A DNA stretch of 64,000 nucleotides from Marsupella aquatica. Lineage: Eukaryota; Marchantiophyta. A model generated the notes under the pieces. It was not told the DNA's origin, ran no database searches, and was given only the letters and a program-made list of their open reading frames with translations. The first letter of the stretch is position 1; each line of letters opens with the position of its first letter. This document shows positions 13,001 to 24,365 of this stretch, piece by piece. Location of the stretch: assembly GCA_973895155.1 (NCBI GenBank), contig OZ316897.1, positions 16,926,001 to 16,990,000 on the forward strand, read 5' to 3'. The position numbers and the translations under genes are program-made.

Positions 13001-15110
13001 TTGCGCAACTACGTCGTCATGTTTGTAGTTGTTGGCACCATGGCATTCTTTGTTGCCACAATAAATTGCCGCATGCTCCTCGTCAACTTATCATTCAGCA
13101 TTGATGAAAACTCTGTAGTTTATTTCATCTGTATGTATATGTACTTATTAGCAGGTCCACGCTTAATCAGTCATGGAGTGATGGAATGAATTTGGAATCT
13201 TCGTGGACGTCAAAAAGTGGATATCGCCCATCAACTGCTCCGGCTAATCTGTACAATCACTACAACCAGTCCTCTCCACATCACTGTGAGATTCCCATCC
13301 CTGTTGGTCTTTACTAAATAATTTTATTGGACCGACATTCGTTCTTCACTGGCCAGCCAGGATACCAAAGCTGTCACATCCGATTTGGCAGACGTAATTA
13401 TCTCGAAGTAAGTGGAGCGTATGGAAAGGAATCCATAGGATGGTACATTAGCTGCAGGCTCTACCTGCTATAAAAGACGTTTTGTTATTTCCTATAAATT
13501 ACACGTATGTCTTATAATTCAGCTAGCCCACCTTACCAGATTAATACAGCCTGGGCTCAGATCATCATTCTGGTGTTCATTTAGGAATTTCGTGGTTCTA
13601 TATGTATACCCCAAAAGGCGATAATGCAATCATGGATTCAGGGGTTCGGGGATCGTCTAGATCATCGTCGCCAAGATCTTGGGGCTTAACTAATGCAGAC
13701 CATAATGATGACGGTCTCATTCACTCTGAGTATACAACTTATCCTTCACATTGCCCAGAGACTTATCGTCAGCGTAGACAATGTCTCGATCGGATCCAAG
13801 GAAACAGGTATAGGCTGGGACCAGAGAGATATCGTTCAGATTTAGGTCTTTTAGGATCTCGAAGTGCACAAGGGAGTGATATCCAGCGTGGACAAGGACT
13901 TGCTCCTGAGGGTTGGGGTTACAACAGAGGCCAGGGAACCAAAAAATATCCTCATAACTATAGGAGATTGTCTCTAAGTCCGCGGTGTGGGGAAGACCGA
14001 ACCCATCATCCTGCACCTGATCATCGTCCTTTGCTCCATCATTATTTCGTCGGCGGATATGGAGGTCGTTCTCCCACAGCTCGACCTCAAATCTTCCGCC
14101 CGAAGCGATTTCGTCGTACAATTCCTTTGGCTGCCCCTGACCCCACTGCGAATTCCGCCGAGGATGGGGATCCTTTCTTTAGGCCTGACAGAGGAGACGT
14201 CATAATAGTGCAGCCCAATCAGAGAGGCCGCATGCCAAACCGATGCCAAGCCCGACAGCATCAAGGGTGCGTAAGATCTTACAGTGGTGAAAACGACGAT
14301 TTTGTGTTCCGCAATGGGGACCTTATCGTGCGCATTGGATCCTACATCTCGAATCAGTTTGCTGGAATTTCATACTTGCCGTATGGGGTTCTTGAACTTT
14401 ATAAAAGACATGACGGAGTATGGAAGTTGCTAGGAGACGCAATCAGTGGAGAAGACCTGGGTGAAAAGAGAAGAAACAGTTGTGTAGAAACGCAATATTC
14501 TGGGGGCATTGGAGTAGGCCAAACCTGTCCCGTCGAGCCTAATTATGGAGACTTCGTTATCTACCAGGATAGGATCAAATGTGGTGATGAGGCGCACACG
14601 TCGAGCTCTTCTATAATAGACTGGTGGACACCGTATTTACTCGAGAAACTGAACATGGTGTATCCCCACAACATGATTTTGTTAAGACCTTATGTGCGCA
14701 AGCAAAACTTTCTGCAGGCTCGAGAAAGCTGGTTAGGGAAGCGGGTCACCCGGGTCAACAGAGCACAGCCAGGCAAAGTAGAACAGGGGATAGTCGTGAT
14801 GATATGGCCAGAGTCCTTAATTCGGGAGGGATCCCCGTCTATTTCACACAATGGGGAAGCCCAGGTAGAGGTTTTGGGACCCGGAAGAGTCGGCGTCAGA
14901 TTTCGGAATTGGAGGAGGAGGGGAATCGTAGCGTGGCCCTTGAGCGATACATTTCTGGAGTGTGAGGATCAGCCGCTCTCGAGTTATCTAAGTGTAGAGG
15001 AACAAAAACGTTTCAGGGCTGCTACTTGGGGGTCAATTGAGCTGTACATTTACTCGAAGGAGCCTCCTGCAGGATGGGTATACTGGGGGAGTTCTGAGCA
15101 CACTTTCTGA
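10077..15110 (+). CDS. seven-exon gene, protein of unknown function
   Basis: I do not recognise this protein. A consistent model has exons 10077-10381, 10831-10985, 11713-11952, 12861-12951, 13155-13306, 13361-13442 and 13550-15110. Each intron is bounded by GT and AG, and every junction keeps frame, giving about 861 residues. The first ~500 residues are rich in R, S, Y, P, H and Q and look disordered. The last ~270, from about 14,280 on, look folded, with motifs such as YLPYGVLELYKR and FRNWRRRGIVAWP. The first in-frame ATG is 10,077, but the frame is open back to 9990, so an upstream exon is possible. The weakest junction is 13,442/13,550: a better GTAAGT donor at 13,408 gives no open frame. 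The 54-bp intron at 13,307 is unusually short. No transposon motif is seen. Confidence 0.5.
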
Positions 15111-15752
15111 CAAATGGGACCCATAAACACCCTCTCGACTGCAATGTCGCAGAGAGGTCAGGACATCTCATGTATTCGCTCTACAAAACTGACTGCTCAA
15201 CTGAATTAAATGTAAATGGCAAAGGACCCTTGTTTGCTTTGCAGAGTGGTGCAGGAAATGTTCTCCATGTGCGAAATTTGGTAGTATGCGGCAATTGGAA
15301 CCTGAGACGAATAAACATCAATTCAAGGTAGTTTGAACCTACCCTGAAGCGGTAGGTATTATCAAATAGATACAAATTTCGTTGCAACACCATCTTTACT
15401 TTAAATCTTCCAGTTATATCTCAGCTGCCGAGGCATATGACAGTAGGTAGAAAGCTTTGAAGAGCCAACCCCTCGTTATTGAGTCCCAGTCTGAAATCCA
15501 GACAATAAAAAGTAGTACCAGATTTCAAGTGAAGAAGAGACGAAATTTTTCACACAACTGAGGATCTTTCCAATATTAATGTATAATGTCAACCATGACA
15601 AACGGGGGGTTTTGGGTGGCACATTTACAGAGCAGGATTTTAAGTGGCACATTTCAAGTGCTCGGTCTAATGTTGACGTTTGTTCAGAGGTCAGTAGACG
15701 ATGAAGCTCTGCAATGATGAAATTGGACAGCAAGGCAATTATTAAATGGCAT
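15111..15752. other. intergenic between convergent genes
   Basis: Presumably contains the 3' untranslated ends of the plus-strand gene and the minus-strand transporter. No further gene is seen. Confidence 0.5.
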
Positions 15753-18700
15753 TCACGTTAGAGCAAGGTGACTCTCGTCCACAAGAGTTGCTACAGGGCC
15801 CTTAAACCACTTTCGAGCACTGAGAATCCACGAGCCACCAGCTAACACGAAAACTCCTCCAACTGCTATAGGGGTGTAATTCAATGTTTGCGAGTTAATA
15901 GGATACGAAACAGGTAAGGAGAACAGCACCGTTATCGTAACCACCCACAGAACGGCGACCCAGCCAACAACCAGGCTGAAAGGACCAATACAAAAGGGAC
16001 CTGGAACGAACGTATTTCGTGCCACAGTAATACGGAACAGGATTGGCAGAGCATATGCAATGTATAATCCAATCGTTGCAATTGACACCATGGCTTGAAA
16101 TGCCACCAAACTCCCTAAAGACTGCAACAGCAAAACGAGCTTTGATGTCAGTGTCTGCCACTTCAAGGATAACAGTTTGTGAAAGTTGAGAACAAGTCCG
16201 ACTGCAACAGCCACGGTAATCCCAGACTGACACTCAAAGTACACATAGTTGTCTTCTTCCCATACCTTTCGTTGAAAGTGGTCTGCTGCCATTGACCTAG
16301 TATCCACATAGGGGTGTAGATTCAGGTCTGTCTAGCAAGAGCCGTGAGTTGGATATGAATAGGTGGAATTCTTACCGTGAGAGCCATGACAAAGGCGATG
16401 ACTGCAGATAGCCACACAGCGTTCAGTGGGACTTCTCTTCTATCCACCATGCGCCAGAATCTAGACAACGGCACAGCGCCATCTCTGGAGAAAGCAAAGA
16501 CCAACCTGCCAGCATTGACCCATTGGTAGATTAACACAGTCCATTAAAAAGGTGTTATAGAACTCACAATGTCCTCCTTTGATTCCTTACATCTCAAATA
16601 GTAGGATGCTACTCATGAAAGCCACTTCTGCAGGGCTAATATGAATTACCTCGCGTTACTTGTCATTGAGCTCATGCCACAGAACCAGATTGCAACAGCC
16701 ACCACACCCAGGCATGCAATGCCGCCCACTCCGCTCCCATATCTGCTGTTGAAGACATCGTAAAACACCTGTGCTATGGCGTAACCTCCTGTGTCGTTAT
16801 TTGGATCAAGTAAATGCGGGGGGTCCACAACAGCGAAGGTGATCCCCAGAATATATGCCCAACCAGCTACAATAGCGACTGTAATCGAACTCAAAATGCC
16901 GTATGCTCCATTCTTATCCGATGATATAGTTTCTTCAGACTGCACAATTTAAAAACCAAAAATAGAGGTATATTGTCTCAGTCTATAGATGGAACCTGGG
17001 CAGAACTATGTGTCAACCTAAAATTTTGAATGTTTAAAACAAGTATACAATACAAATAAGGCAGGCCCTACCAAAGAAGCAGAAGCATCATAGCCAGTCA
17101 TTGTATATTGGCCCATCAATAGACCCAACAGAAGGATGTAAGGTTGACTGTGAATTCCAGCACCGTTGTCGGTGTTGAAGGACGTGAATACAAACTTGGC
17201 ACTCGGTCGTTGGGTTGCAACCGTAGGGATCAAAACCATAAGAACAAAAACACCTGGACACGGAATTGACAAATAGTCACCCAGTAGCAGTTGCAACGAG
17301 TCGCAATAGAAAATTTGTAGTTTTCTGATCCACAGAAATATTTCTAAGGGCCAGGTTGACAACTGTAGCAACTTCAACAGATGTCCAGAACTACTCAAAT
17401 CAATGGCAATGCTCTCCTCCTTCAAACTCAAGCTCGTGTTCCAAAGAAAGAAAGTTCTTGACTAGCTTGAAGACGACTTTACTAATCGTGCACGTAAAAC
17501 ATACCAAACATATTCCAGATTGCAGCCAGAGGTCCCAAGTATGCCAGGATGGTAATGGACAGGCTATTGATCAAAGCTTGTGAGAATAAGATTCCAGCAT
17601 GGAATGCGATAACCACATATTTGGACGCATAATAACCACCTCCATTCCCCCCTCCAGTGGCTAGCAAAATAATGACTTGCAGCAAAGTTGCCAAAGAAAA
17701 GTTCACACTTGCTAGAACAGCCCACTGCATCATGACCACCCACTCTCTAATAAAAACATGGATGCAGAATGCAATATGATTATTGGGACTAATCTAGCAC
17801 GCCTGTGGAGAAAGCAGATTGGAGCGAGGAAAAATCAATATTTTAGCTTCACCTTTCCGAAGCCACAAGAGCAAGATTTCTTTCGAGATAACTCAGTTTC
17901 ACTCCTAGATACCTATTGTGACACTGATTTGAGGAAAATAAGTAATCTAATATTGTTCAATATCCAAAAAGTATCCAATGAATCTATAATTTCTGGGGGA
18001 AAGGATGACACTGTTACTTTCAGGTTTACTTCATTCTTTATTGGTCAACAAAGAAATTTGTGGCTGCACGGACCTGTCCAATTACGTAATACCTGCAGGC
18101 ACAGCATCGGGGGGAGTAATTAGAGCCAACTTCCAAATAAACTCCTACTCGCTAGAAAGAAAGAACAGCAATACAATTCCTTCGTCCTATGCCCAGTAAA
18201 CGTCGTCATTTTCGGCTTTGACATGAAACGTTCGACGCAACCCTTTAGAAGGAGAAAAAGCGTATCCTATATCAAGGATGCTATAACAACACATGACAAT
18301 TAGTTGGCATCAATGTGAACCTAAAATTAGACATTGGCACGGTCACAAGTTTGCCTTTACAAGTGATTGAATAGCAACAGAGGAAACGCAGCTCAGCAGC
18401 AAATACCTGATAATCCGTTCCCAATACGCATTGGTTACCTGACTATGCTAGAAGGAGAAGTGAAATGTCTTATCACACTCAAAGTAAAGAAGAGCTCCCA
18501 GAAAATTCGTTTCCTAAAAATTGTTCTTTCTCTGAATGTATCATGCAGTGGAGTAACAAGTATTTCAAAACTACAGAGCCGAAAACCTCAGTGTACTTGC
18601 CTTCATCCACTCCATCTCAAAAAACAACCAACATTGAGCTATGTCTGCTGTCACCTCGCTGCTGATGGGTTCATTCTTGGTGGGTTTATATAACTCACTT

Positions 18701-19376
18701 ACCAGCCAGTCATCCATGCCGCAATGGGTCCCCAAGTTGACCCGGCCAGCTTGAAACTCCAGTAGTAGAGACCACCTGAAGTAGGATACGCAGAGCAAAT
18801 CTCGGCCATGGAGAGCCCGACCAAAATGTTGAACAACCCTCCTATGAGCCACCCATAGATAATTGATATCGTTCCCCCATATGTGAGCCCCGTGTTGTAA
18901 AGAGTCGTAATACCGGTCAATACCGAGATAATTGCAAAGGAGAAGGCAAAGTTGGAAATTAACCTGAAACACGGACAAAAATAATTCAGTCAATCCAATG
19001 TTCCAAAACCAGACCTTCCTATAGCTACACGAGTGAGGATGATGACTGATTCTAATCCCAAACAAATGGATTGAGCCTCCAAAAATCTATACAGATCTCA
19101 TAAACATATGCAACATCGCGATGTTTGGACAGGCAACAAATTCAAAAGAGCTGGCTAGGTGACGTGCTGACTGCTTGCAGAGGATGAGCAAACAGACAAT
19201 TCCAGAAAAACTTACGTCAGATTACGCTTCAGCTCTTGCTTGTAGCCAAGCGCTTCCAGACGCGCCTGGCCTGTGTCCTTGGCCTTCTCGTCCAAATCCA
19301 TGATCAATCTCTCACTCTCGGATTCAGCCTCCCTCTCCAGCTCCGGGAAGTGGTATTCGTTGCAATGCTCCTCCAT
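15753..19376 (-). CDS. BAT1-like: BAT1/GABA-permease-like amino acid transporter
   Basis: An APC-superfamily amino acid permease, by family knowledge a multi-span membrane carrier of amino acids or GABA. Minus-strand exons: 19376-19216, 18963-18703, ~17746-17505, 17253-17072, 16939-16650, 16505-16376 and 16121-15753 (stop TGA). Family landmarks appear in order: EALGYKQELKR at the N terminus; SMAEICSAYPTSGGLYYW; GYDASAS; GWAYILGITFAV; GSGVGGIACLGVVAVAIWFCGMSS (split across the motif in the family); AFSRDGAVPLSRFW; NAVWLSA; then SLGSLVAFQAM, PFCIGPFS and SYPINSQTLNYTP. The C terminus ends shortly after KWFKGPVA. All junctions are in phase, but the exon 2/3 join reads TG|A, a stop, where the family has Trp. 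Either a small exon or splice site is missed, or this copy is damaged. The ~950-bp intron 2 holds only noise ORFs. Confidence 0.88.
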
Positions 19377-19454
19377 AAAACCCACCAATTGGCTCGGCTA
19401 CGGCCCGTCTGCAATCGCCTCGTAGCATGGGCACTGATCAAAAGGTAAAGAAAA

Positions 19455-19829
19455 ATGGATGGGCGGTGCACGGTGATGATTCTCTGTGGGGTCCCCGGTG
19501 CTATGAATGTGAGCGAGGTCTTCACATTGACGAATTCCCGTCTACAGTACCGTAGCTTTACCCTAGCATTGGAAATGGCCAGGGAGAGAATTGAATCGGA
19601 TACCTTTATAAGTCTAATGTACCTGAAGAAGCTCCTCGGTGCTTTGAATGTGAGCGAGGTCTTCGCATTGACGAATTCCCGTCTCTTGTACCGTAGCTTC
19701 GCCCCAGCATTGGAGATGGCTAGGGAGAGAATAGAATCCGATGTCTTTACTCTATCCCAAGAATTCGCAGACCATCAGACATGCATACTCAGAATTTCTA
19801 TAGAATCTTTGAAGCTGGGGAGTGTGTAA
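19455..19829 (+). repeat. 141-bp tandem duplication within an open frame
   Basis: The block around 19,490-19,607 recurs at 19,631-19,748, exactly 141 bp (47 codons) later, with about 85-90% identity. The plus strand is open through both (124 codons), so a ~37-residue unit containing NVSEVF, LTNSRL and LEMARERIESD occurs twice. It lies just upstream of, and divergent from, the permease start. No known domain. It could be a small gene, a pseudo-exon or a duplicated promoter segment that happens to be open; conservation of the frame is suggestive but not decisive. Confidence 0.5.
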
Positions 19830-20844
19830 GTATCTCTGGTGAACGGCTTTGAATCGCATCGAATGACTTGCTGCATCAAATTGGCTTACAGAAGTGGCAG
19901 CCCTGTGCTCTGTAAGCGCCAGCAATTGTAGCAGAGCAATGTGGGCAGCCACAACAACAGGGGGAAGGCAAAGGATACAGAGCGGAGAAAGGAAGGTCCC
20001 GCGAGCTGCAGGTGCAAAGGGTGAGGCACCAGAGGAGAGGAAAGTTGAGACCTTCATCCCAATGCCCAACAAACTATTGGAATCAGCGCATTTTTTAAGG
20101 TTTTTTTATTTTTTTAAGGTTTTTAAGTTTTAGCCACTGTGGCGAATGTGTGGAGCTCTAAGGGAGGAGATTTTAAGAATATTCTTTGTCAGTTGTCCTG
20201 GAATATATATCCTATTGTCACATATCATTAGATTTATGGATGACCGTTAGATTCTGGCAAATAGGGTACATGATTAAGTGGGAAAGTGACTAATGGCACA
20301 AGAAAAATGTAGGGAATGTTATACTGAAAGTGGCAAACACTTTTTGGGCAGGTGAAATTTGGCTAAAATTTGCACTTGAAAAATAAGCTGATTGGAATTT
20401 AATATAATGGTGTCCCAGACACAAATTTATTTGTGAGTTTGACCCGTTCATATATGGGTGAGTATCGACTGAGTAGAGTTAACTCAATCTTTGTTATCAA
20501 AAGTACAGGGCCTCTTACCGCCATGTGATGAGGCCCCATTGGCTTGGGCTCACCTTCCCATCTCCCCCCTTGAGTTGCTGGCCAAACCCTGCCACAGTGC
20601 CCAAAAAATAGACCCCAAATTCATCATTTTCTTGGAAAAATAAAAAGCAGTGTGTGTTTAGTCATTTTTCTTCACAAAATCAATGTTTACACTCACTGAC
20701 ATTTGGTGCAACCTAACTCAGGCTTGTCACCTGCTCGGCCTGCAATCTCGGCCATCAACTGCTTCAGCACGTCATTGATTCCTAGAGCATGCGAAAGTTG
20801 AATGTAACTTACCTTTGCTTAGTTTTCAACCTTTGACGGTCTGC

Positions 20845-20896
20845 AAGTTACCTTCTTCTTCCACTGATATAAGTTACCTTCTTCTTCCACTGATAT
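20845..20896. repeat. 26-bp perfect tandem duplication
   Basis: 'aagttaccttcttcttccac' plus 'tgatat' occurs twice back to back (20845-20870 and 20871-20896). Confidence 0.95.
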
Positions 20897-21472
20897 GTAA
20901 ACTTTTGACTTTGAGTATGAAAACTTGTAGGAACCATGTGCAATCCAAATAAATATTTAATAGAAATTAGCTAAATGTTTTTAAAATCTTAGGAGGTAAA
21001 AAGAAGGTATCATAAACTCACATATATAAAATATAATTTTCTTTTTTTATGAAGTAAAATAAATAATTGATTAAAATTAATACATTATCCTTGTGATATT
21101 TTATTTATAAAATCAGACTATTTATATTAGGCTAAAACTGGGATCACACATGATACCCCAAATATATATACTAAGTTAACCACCCTAATTATTGATGAGG
21201 GGGAGGGGACACGCAGTGGCTATGGCAAAGTGGACCATTGTTGTCAAGGCATTTGTAATATGCATTTTGCCAGCTGCTGGAGCGGCTTGTGTTAATTTTT
21301 TTGTTATGTTTCTAACTTGCTAGAGACTACTTGAGAGTTCAGTTGTGAAAGAAAAATGACTATAAATATTGTGTTGTGAACAAAAACGACCATTTACTAT
21401 CACTTTGATGAAAATGTAGCTTACCTACTCCTCTAGCACATCCTCAAAACTACACAATATATGAATTTATGA

Positions 21473-21935
21473 TGTCGTGCGCATACACATCGCTACACAA
21501 TATACATCACTTGTCACATACATCCAAACATAGTCACACTGTCACATCACAAACACAAGAGAATGGAATACAAGTGGAACTCATGTCCACACATGTCCAA
21601 AACCCACAATAATCTCAATACAATCGACACAATGATCCCGGTCAACAATACCCCATCGATCCCTCACCGATCCAATCACACACGTATGTCAAGCCAACGC
21701 ACCTTGCACTACTCAAGGAATCCACGTTACACAAGCGGAGCTCACAGCCACCATAGCCACTCAAGCTCCTCTCTCTCCAAGGCTCAACATTGAAAGATGA
21801 CCTTTCAATGCCTCACAAGTGAGAAGTACCCTCTCACACAAACCTGACGGAACCTTATCGGCTCATATAGCACACACCAAACATATGGATCTAGATAGTA
21901 CGATACACTCTAACACTACCTAGAATGGTGTGACA
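21473..21935 (-). repeat. complete LTR at the 3' side of the element
   Basis: 463 bp with TG...CA termini. Read on the minus strand it begins TGTCACACCATTCTAGGTAG and ends GCGCACGACA. It aligns along its whole length with the solo LTR at 49,477-49,947. The outer flank is ATGA, matching the flank at 35,760. The inner flank is GC followed at once by a second LTR piece. Confidence 0.9.
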
Positions 21936-21937
21936 GC

Positions 21938-22074
21938 TGTCGTGCGCATACACATCGCTCCACAACATACATCGTTTGTCACATACATCCAAACATAGTC
22001 ACACTGCCACATCACAAACACAAGAGAATGGAATACAAGTGGAACTCATGTCCACACATGTTCAAAACCCACAA
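21938..22074 (-). repeat. 137-bp terminal piece of a second LTR
   Basis: On the minus strand this starts TTGTGGGTTTTGAACATG and ends at GACA, matching the last ~137 bp of the LTR. It is separated from the complete LTR only by GC, giving the palindromic junction GACAGCTGTC. Together with 35,424-35,759 it accounts for exactly one LTR, split by about 13.35 kb. Confidence 0.85.
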
Positions 22075-22075
22075 T

Positions 22076-22090
22076 CGCCCCCTAGCTGGG
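22076..22090 (-). promoter_or_regulatory. possible polypurine tract
   Basis: The minus strand reads CCCAGCTAGGGGGCG directly before the LTR piece that begins TTGTGGG. A G-rich tract at this place resembles the plus-strand primer site of plant LTR retrotransposons. If real, it places the LTR start at TGTGGG and not at TGTCAC, which conflicts with the target-duplication evidence. Confidence 0.4.
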
Positions 22091-22247
22091 AGTAAGGTCC
22101 CTTAACTCTAGCTAGCCATGAATTCTACAAGGTTGATATACACCTTTTTAGGTGTGAAGATCAGGAGGCCGGGTGCAAGTGAGCCCCATCGATCACATAC
22201 CTGCAATCCATATCTGCCAAGAGAACACAAATGATAACTAGTTGGCT

Positions 22248-23320
22248 TCACCGACACTGAGGACATAACCATGATCCACTAGGAATCACCTGCAATGGTG
22301 GTGTCAAACATGACATGTGCCATCCTCTAAAACACTTATCACAAATCAACATAGTAGCTGCTCCCTGAGCAGATCCACACAACATACATTTCAAGCCAGC
22401 ACGAACATGTGCCAAGCTTGGATCTACTGTACCATCAATGTTGGGAAGGTGACATGGTGCACAGTTGCGCACATGATCCTTCCAAACCATACCATTGCGT
22501 CCCTCCAACATCAGGACACCAGAAGGCAACACTTCACGCACACGTAAGATTGTCCGGCCTGCGGTCACATCAAGTGTTGTGGGTGCTGTCTGCTGCAAAT
22601 AAATATAATCACCAGGATGAAATTGTCGAATGCTTGCACGGTAACCTCCTCCATGAATAGTGGCATACCTCAAAGTATCATGATGTTGGGCAATGGCAAG
22701 GTTGTCAAAAGCCATGGGCATCACTCTCTGAAATACCCGTGCTCTCTCTGAACACACCTTGACCCAAACATCAGGATCATCTAAGTTCACAACTGGTGCA
22801 GCATCACGACGAATAGCTGCTGGCAAATCTGGCTCAGCAAAAAGTAAGGTGAGAAGGATGCAAGTGATGCTTGCCGACTAAAATGGTAGCCCATAGCTAA
22901 CCAAGGTAGTTGGAGATCACAATCTCCCAGATGACCAACCTGCAAACCATACTTACGCAATCCTCTCTTCACAGTTTGCACAACTCTCTTAGCTAATCCA
23001 TCTGCCTCAGCATGATAACGAGAGGTAGTACGATGATCAATCAGAGCTTGTTCACACAAACTCTCAAACTCTCCACAGAACTCAGTTCCTTGATCAGTCA
23101 ACACCTCAGCTGGTGCTCCAAAATGACTGAGTACACGATCCAAAAATGTAGCAGCAACTCCTCCACTAGCTTTATCGGGCAACGCCACTAGCTCAATCCA
23201 CTTGGAGAAGTGCTCCACCATGACCAAAACATACCGATTATGACGTTGGGTAAGAGGTAATGGACCAGCAAAATCCAAACTCCAACGATATCCCAAACCC
23301 ATGATCGGCAACGGACGGCA
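22248..23320 (-). pseudogene. gypsy-type integrase with C-terminal PHD finger (frameshifted)
   Basis: The core integrase shows D, D and E in SLDFAGPLPL, LTDQGTEFCGEF and AEADGLAKRVVQTVKRGL. These are the DDE catalytic residues that insert cDNA into the host genome. A one-base frame change near 22,83x-22,845, just after SPYFLL, splits the ORF (23458-22787 and 22826-22248). The second part has a GDYIYL-type stretch typical of integrase C-terminal regions. It ends in a C4HC3 PHD finger: KCMLC, ICDKC, GWHMSC and WLCPQC, followed by the stop. PHD fingers often read histone tails, so it may steer integration, in the place where plant chromoviruses carry a chromodomain. The upstream end changes character near 23,320, where the foreign block begins. 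Confidence 0.85.
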
Positions 23321-24204
23321 AAAAATCACTAAAATTAAGATCAAAAATGCTATTTTGAGGATGAATCCAAAATCGCATCCAACATCGGATTTCAAATCGA
23401 GATACTGTTGACGCAAAAATACAGAATTGTCACAATCCAGAATTTCGATACACTTCATCTAAAAAAAGTGCAAATTCCAAAACCTGGAAAAACAATGTTT
23501 TTCACGTGATCCTTCTAAAAGCTAAATCCGAGCATCAAACAAAACGAGTAAAACACAAGATTTCATTTTCGCCATCAAAATGGCAAACTGAAAATGGGAT
23601 ATGGCGTATCCCATTTCGGATTCAACCATTGAACATGGACGAAAACCACACCAAATCATTCTCTTGACGCTTCCATTTAACCTTGGGTTAAAAATGTTTG
23701 AATTTTTAACTGCGATAAAATTGAAAACTGCGAAAAACTGACCGCGGACTACAGTCGAATCACACAGTTAGTTAAGTTAACCCGACGACATGTCCGGAAT
23801 TTTTTTAGCCCATAACGCATGATGAATACGAGATGGGATCCAAGTATCCACTATCGTATTCAACCTCAATGTTTTCCACTTGCAACTTTGCATCAGGAGA
23901 TCTTTCGACATGAATACCAACTGAGATCCATGGATCCCATTTTTTTCGCAAGTCCAAAAACTGATCGGGAAAACAGTAGGATGAATACCAGATGGGATCC
24001 CATGTAGTATTCAACCTCTACATTTTGAAGTTTTTGCATCGCATACCTTGATATTCCAGTTTGAAGACAAACTGGGATCCACGGCGACTTCCTCAAAAAT
24101 CTACAATTTAAATTTTAGCATTCTTTGAAAAGACAGACTCTCACGTGAAAAAACCCTCGTACGGACCAATCAGGGAATGCCATGTGTCCAATGCCCCCGA
24201 AAAC
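23321..24204. promoter_or_regulatory. left flank of the inner block with degenerate palindromes
   Basis: Noncoding. Palindrome-like units occur at about 23,594-23,632 (TGGGATATGGCGTATCCCA), 23,820-23,866, 23,909-23,950, 23,980-24,020 and 24,045-24,085. Several of these have a GGATCC centre in place of GGATAC/GTATCC. They sit upstream of the plus-strand gene that starts at 24,366. Confidence 0.6.
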
Positions 24205-24210
24205 TATAAA
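24205..24210 (+). promoter_or_regulatory. TATA box of the plus-strand gene
   Basis: ACTATAAAAGGAAGAG lies about 160 bp upstream of the ATG at 24,366, a usual spacing for a plant TATA promoter with a ~130-bp leader. Confidence 0.6.
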
Positions 24211-24365
24211 AGGAAGAGCTTGCATCTGTTTTTCATCTTCATTTCTCGCGATTACTTTGAGGTTCGTTCAGTATTGAGTAGCTGTTTTCATAGAATACTG
24301 TAATCTGAATTTTCTCTATTGGATACGAATACGTACGTTCCTATACAACCCTTGTTTGATTCTCT

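Larger units (their letters stand above)
19377..21472. other. upstream of the transporter gene and intergenic
   Basis: Includes the promoter side of the permease gene, a duplicated open block (19.46-19.83 kb), a 26-bp tandem duplication and AT-rich sequence from about 20.9 kb. No other gene was recognised. Confidence 0.5.

Noticed and set aside
13717-14264. Minus-strand ORFs of 134 and 96 codons
   Set aside because: They lie antisense to the long exon of the 10-15 kb gene and look like shadows.
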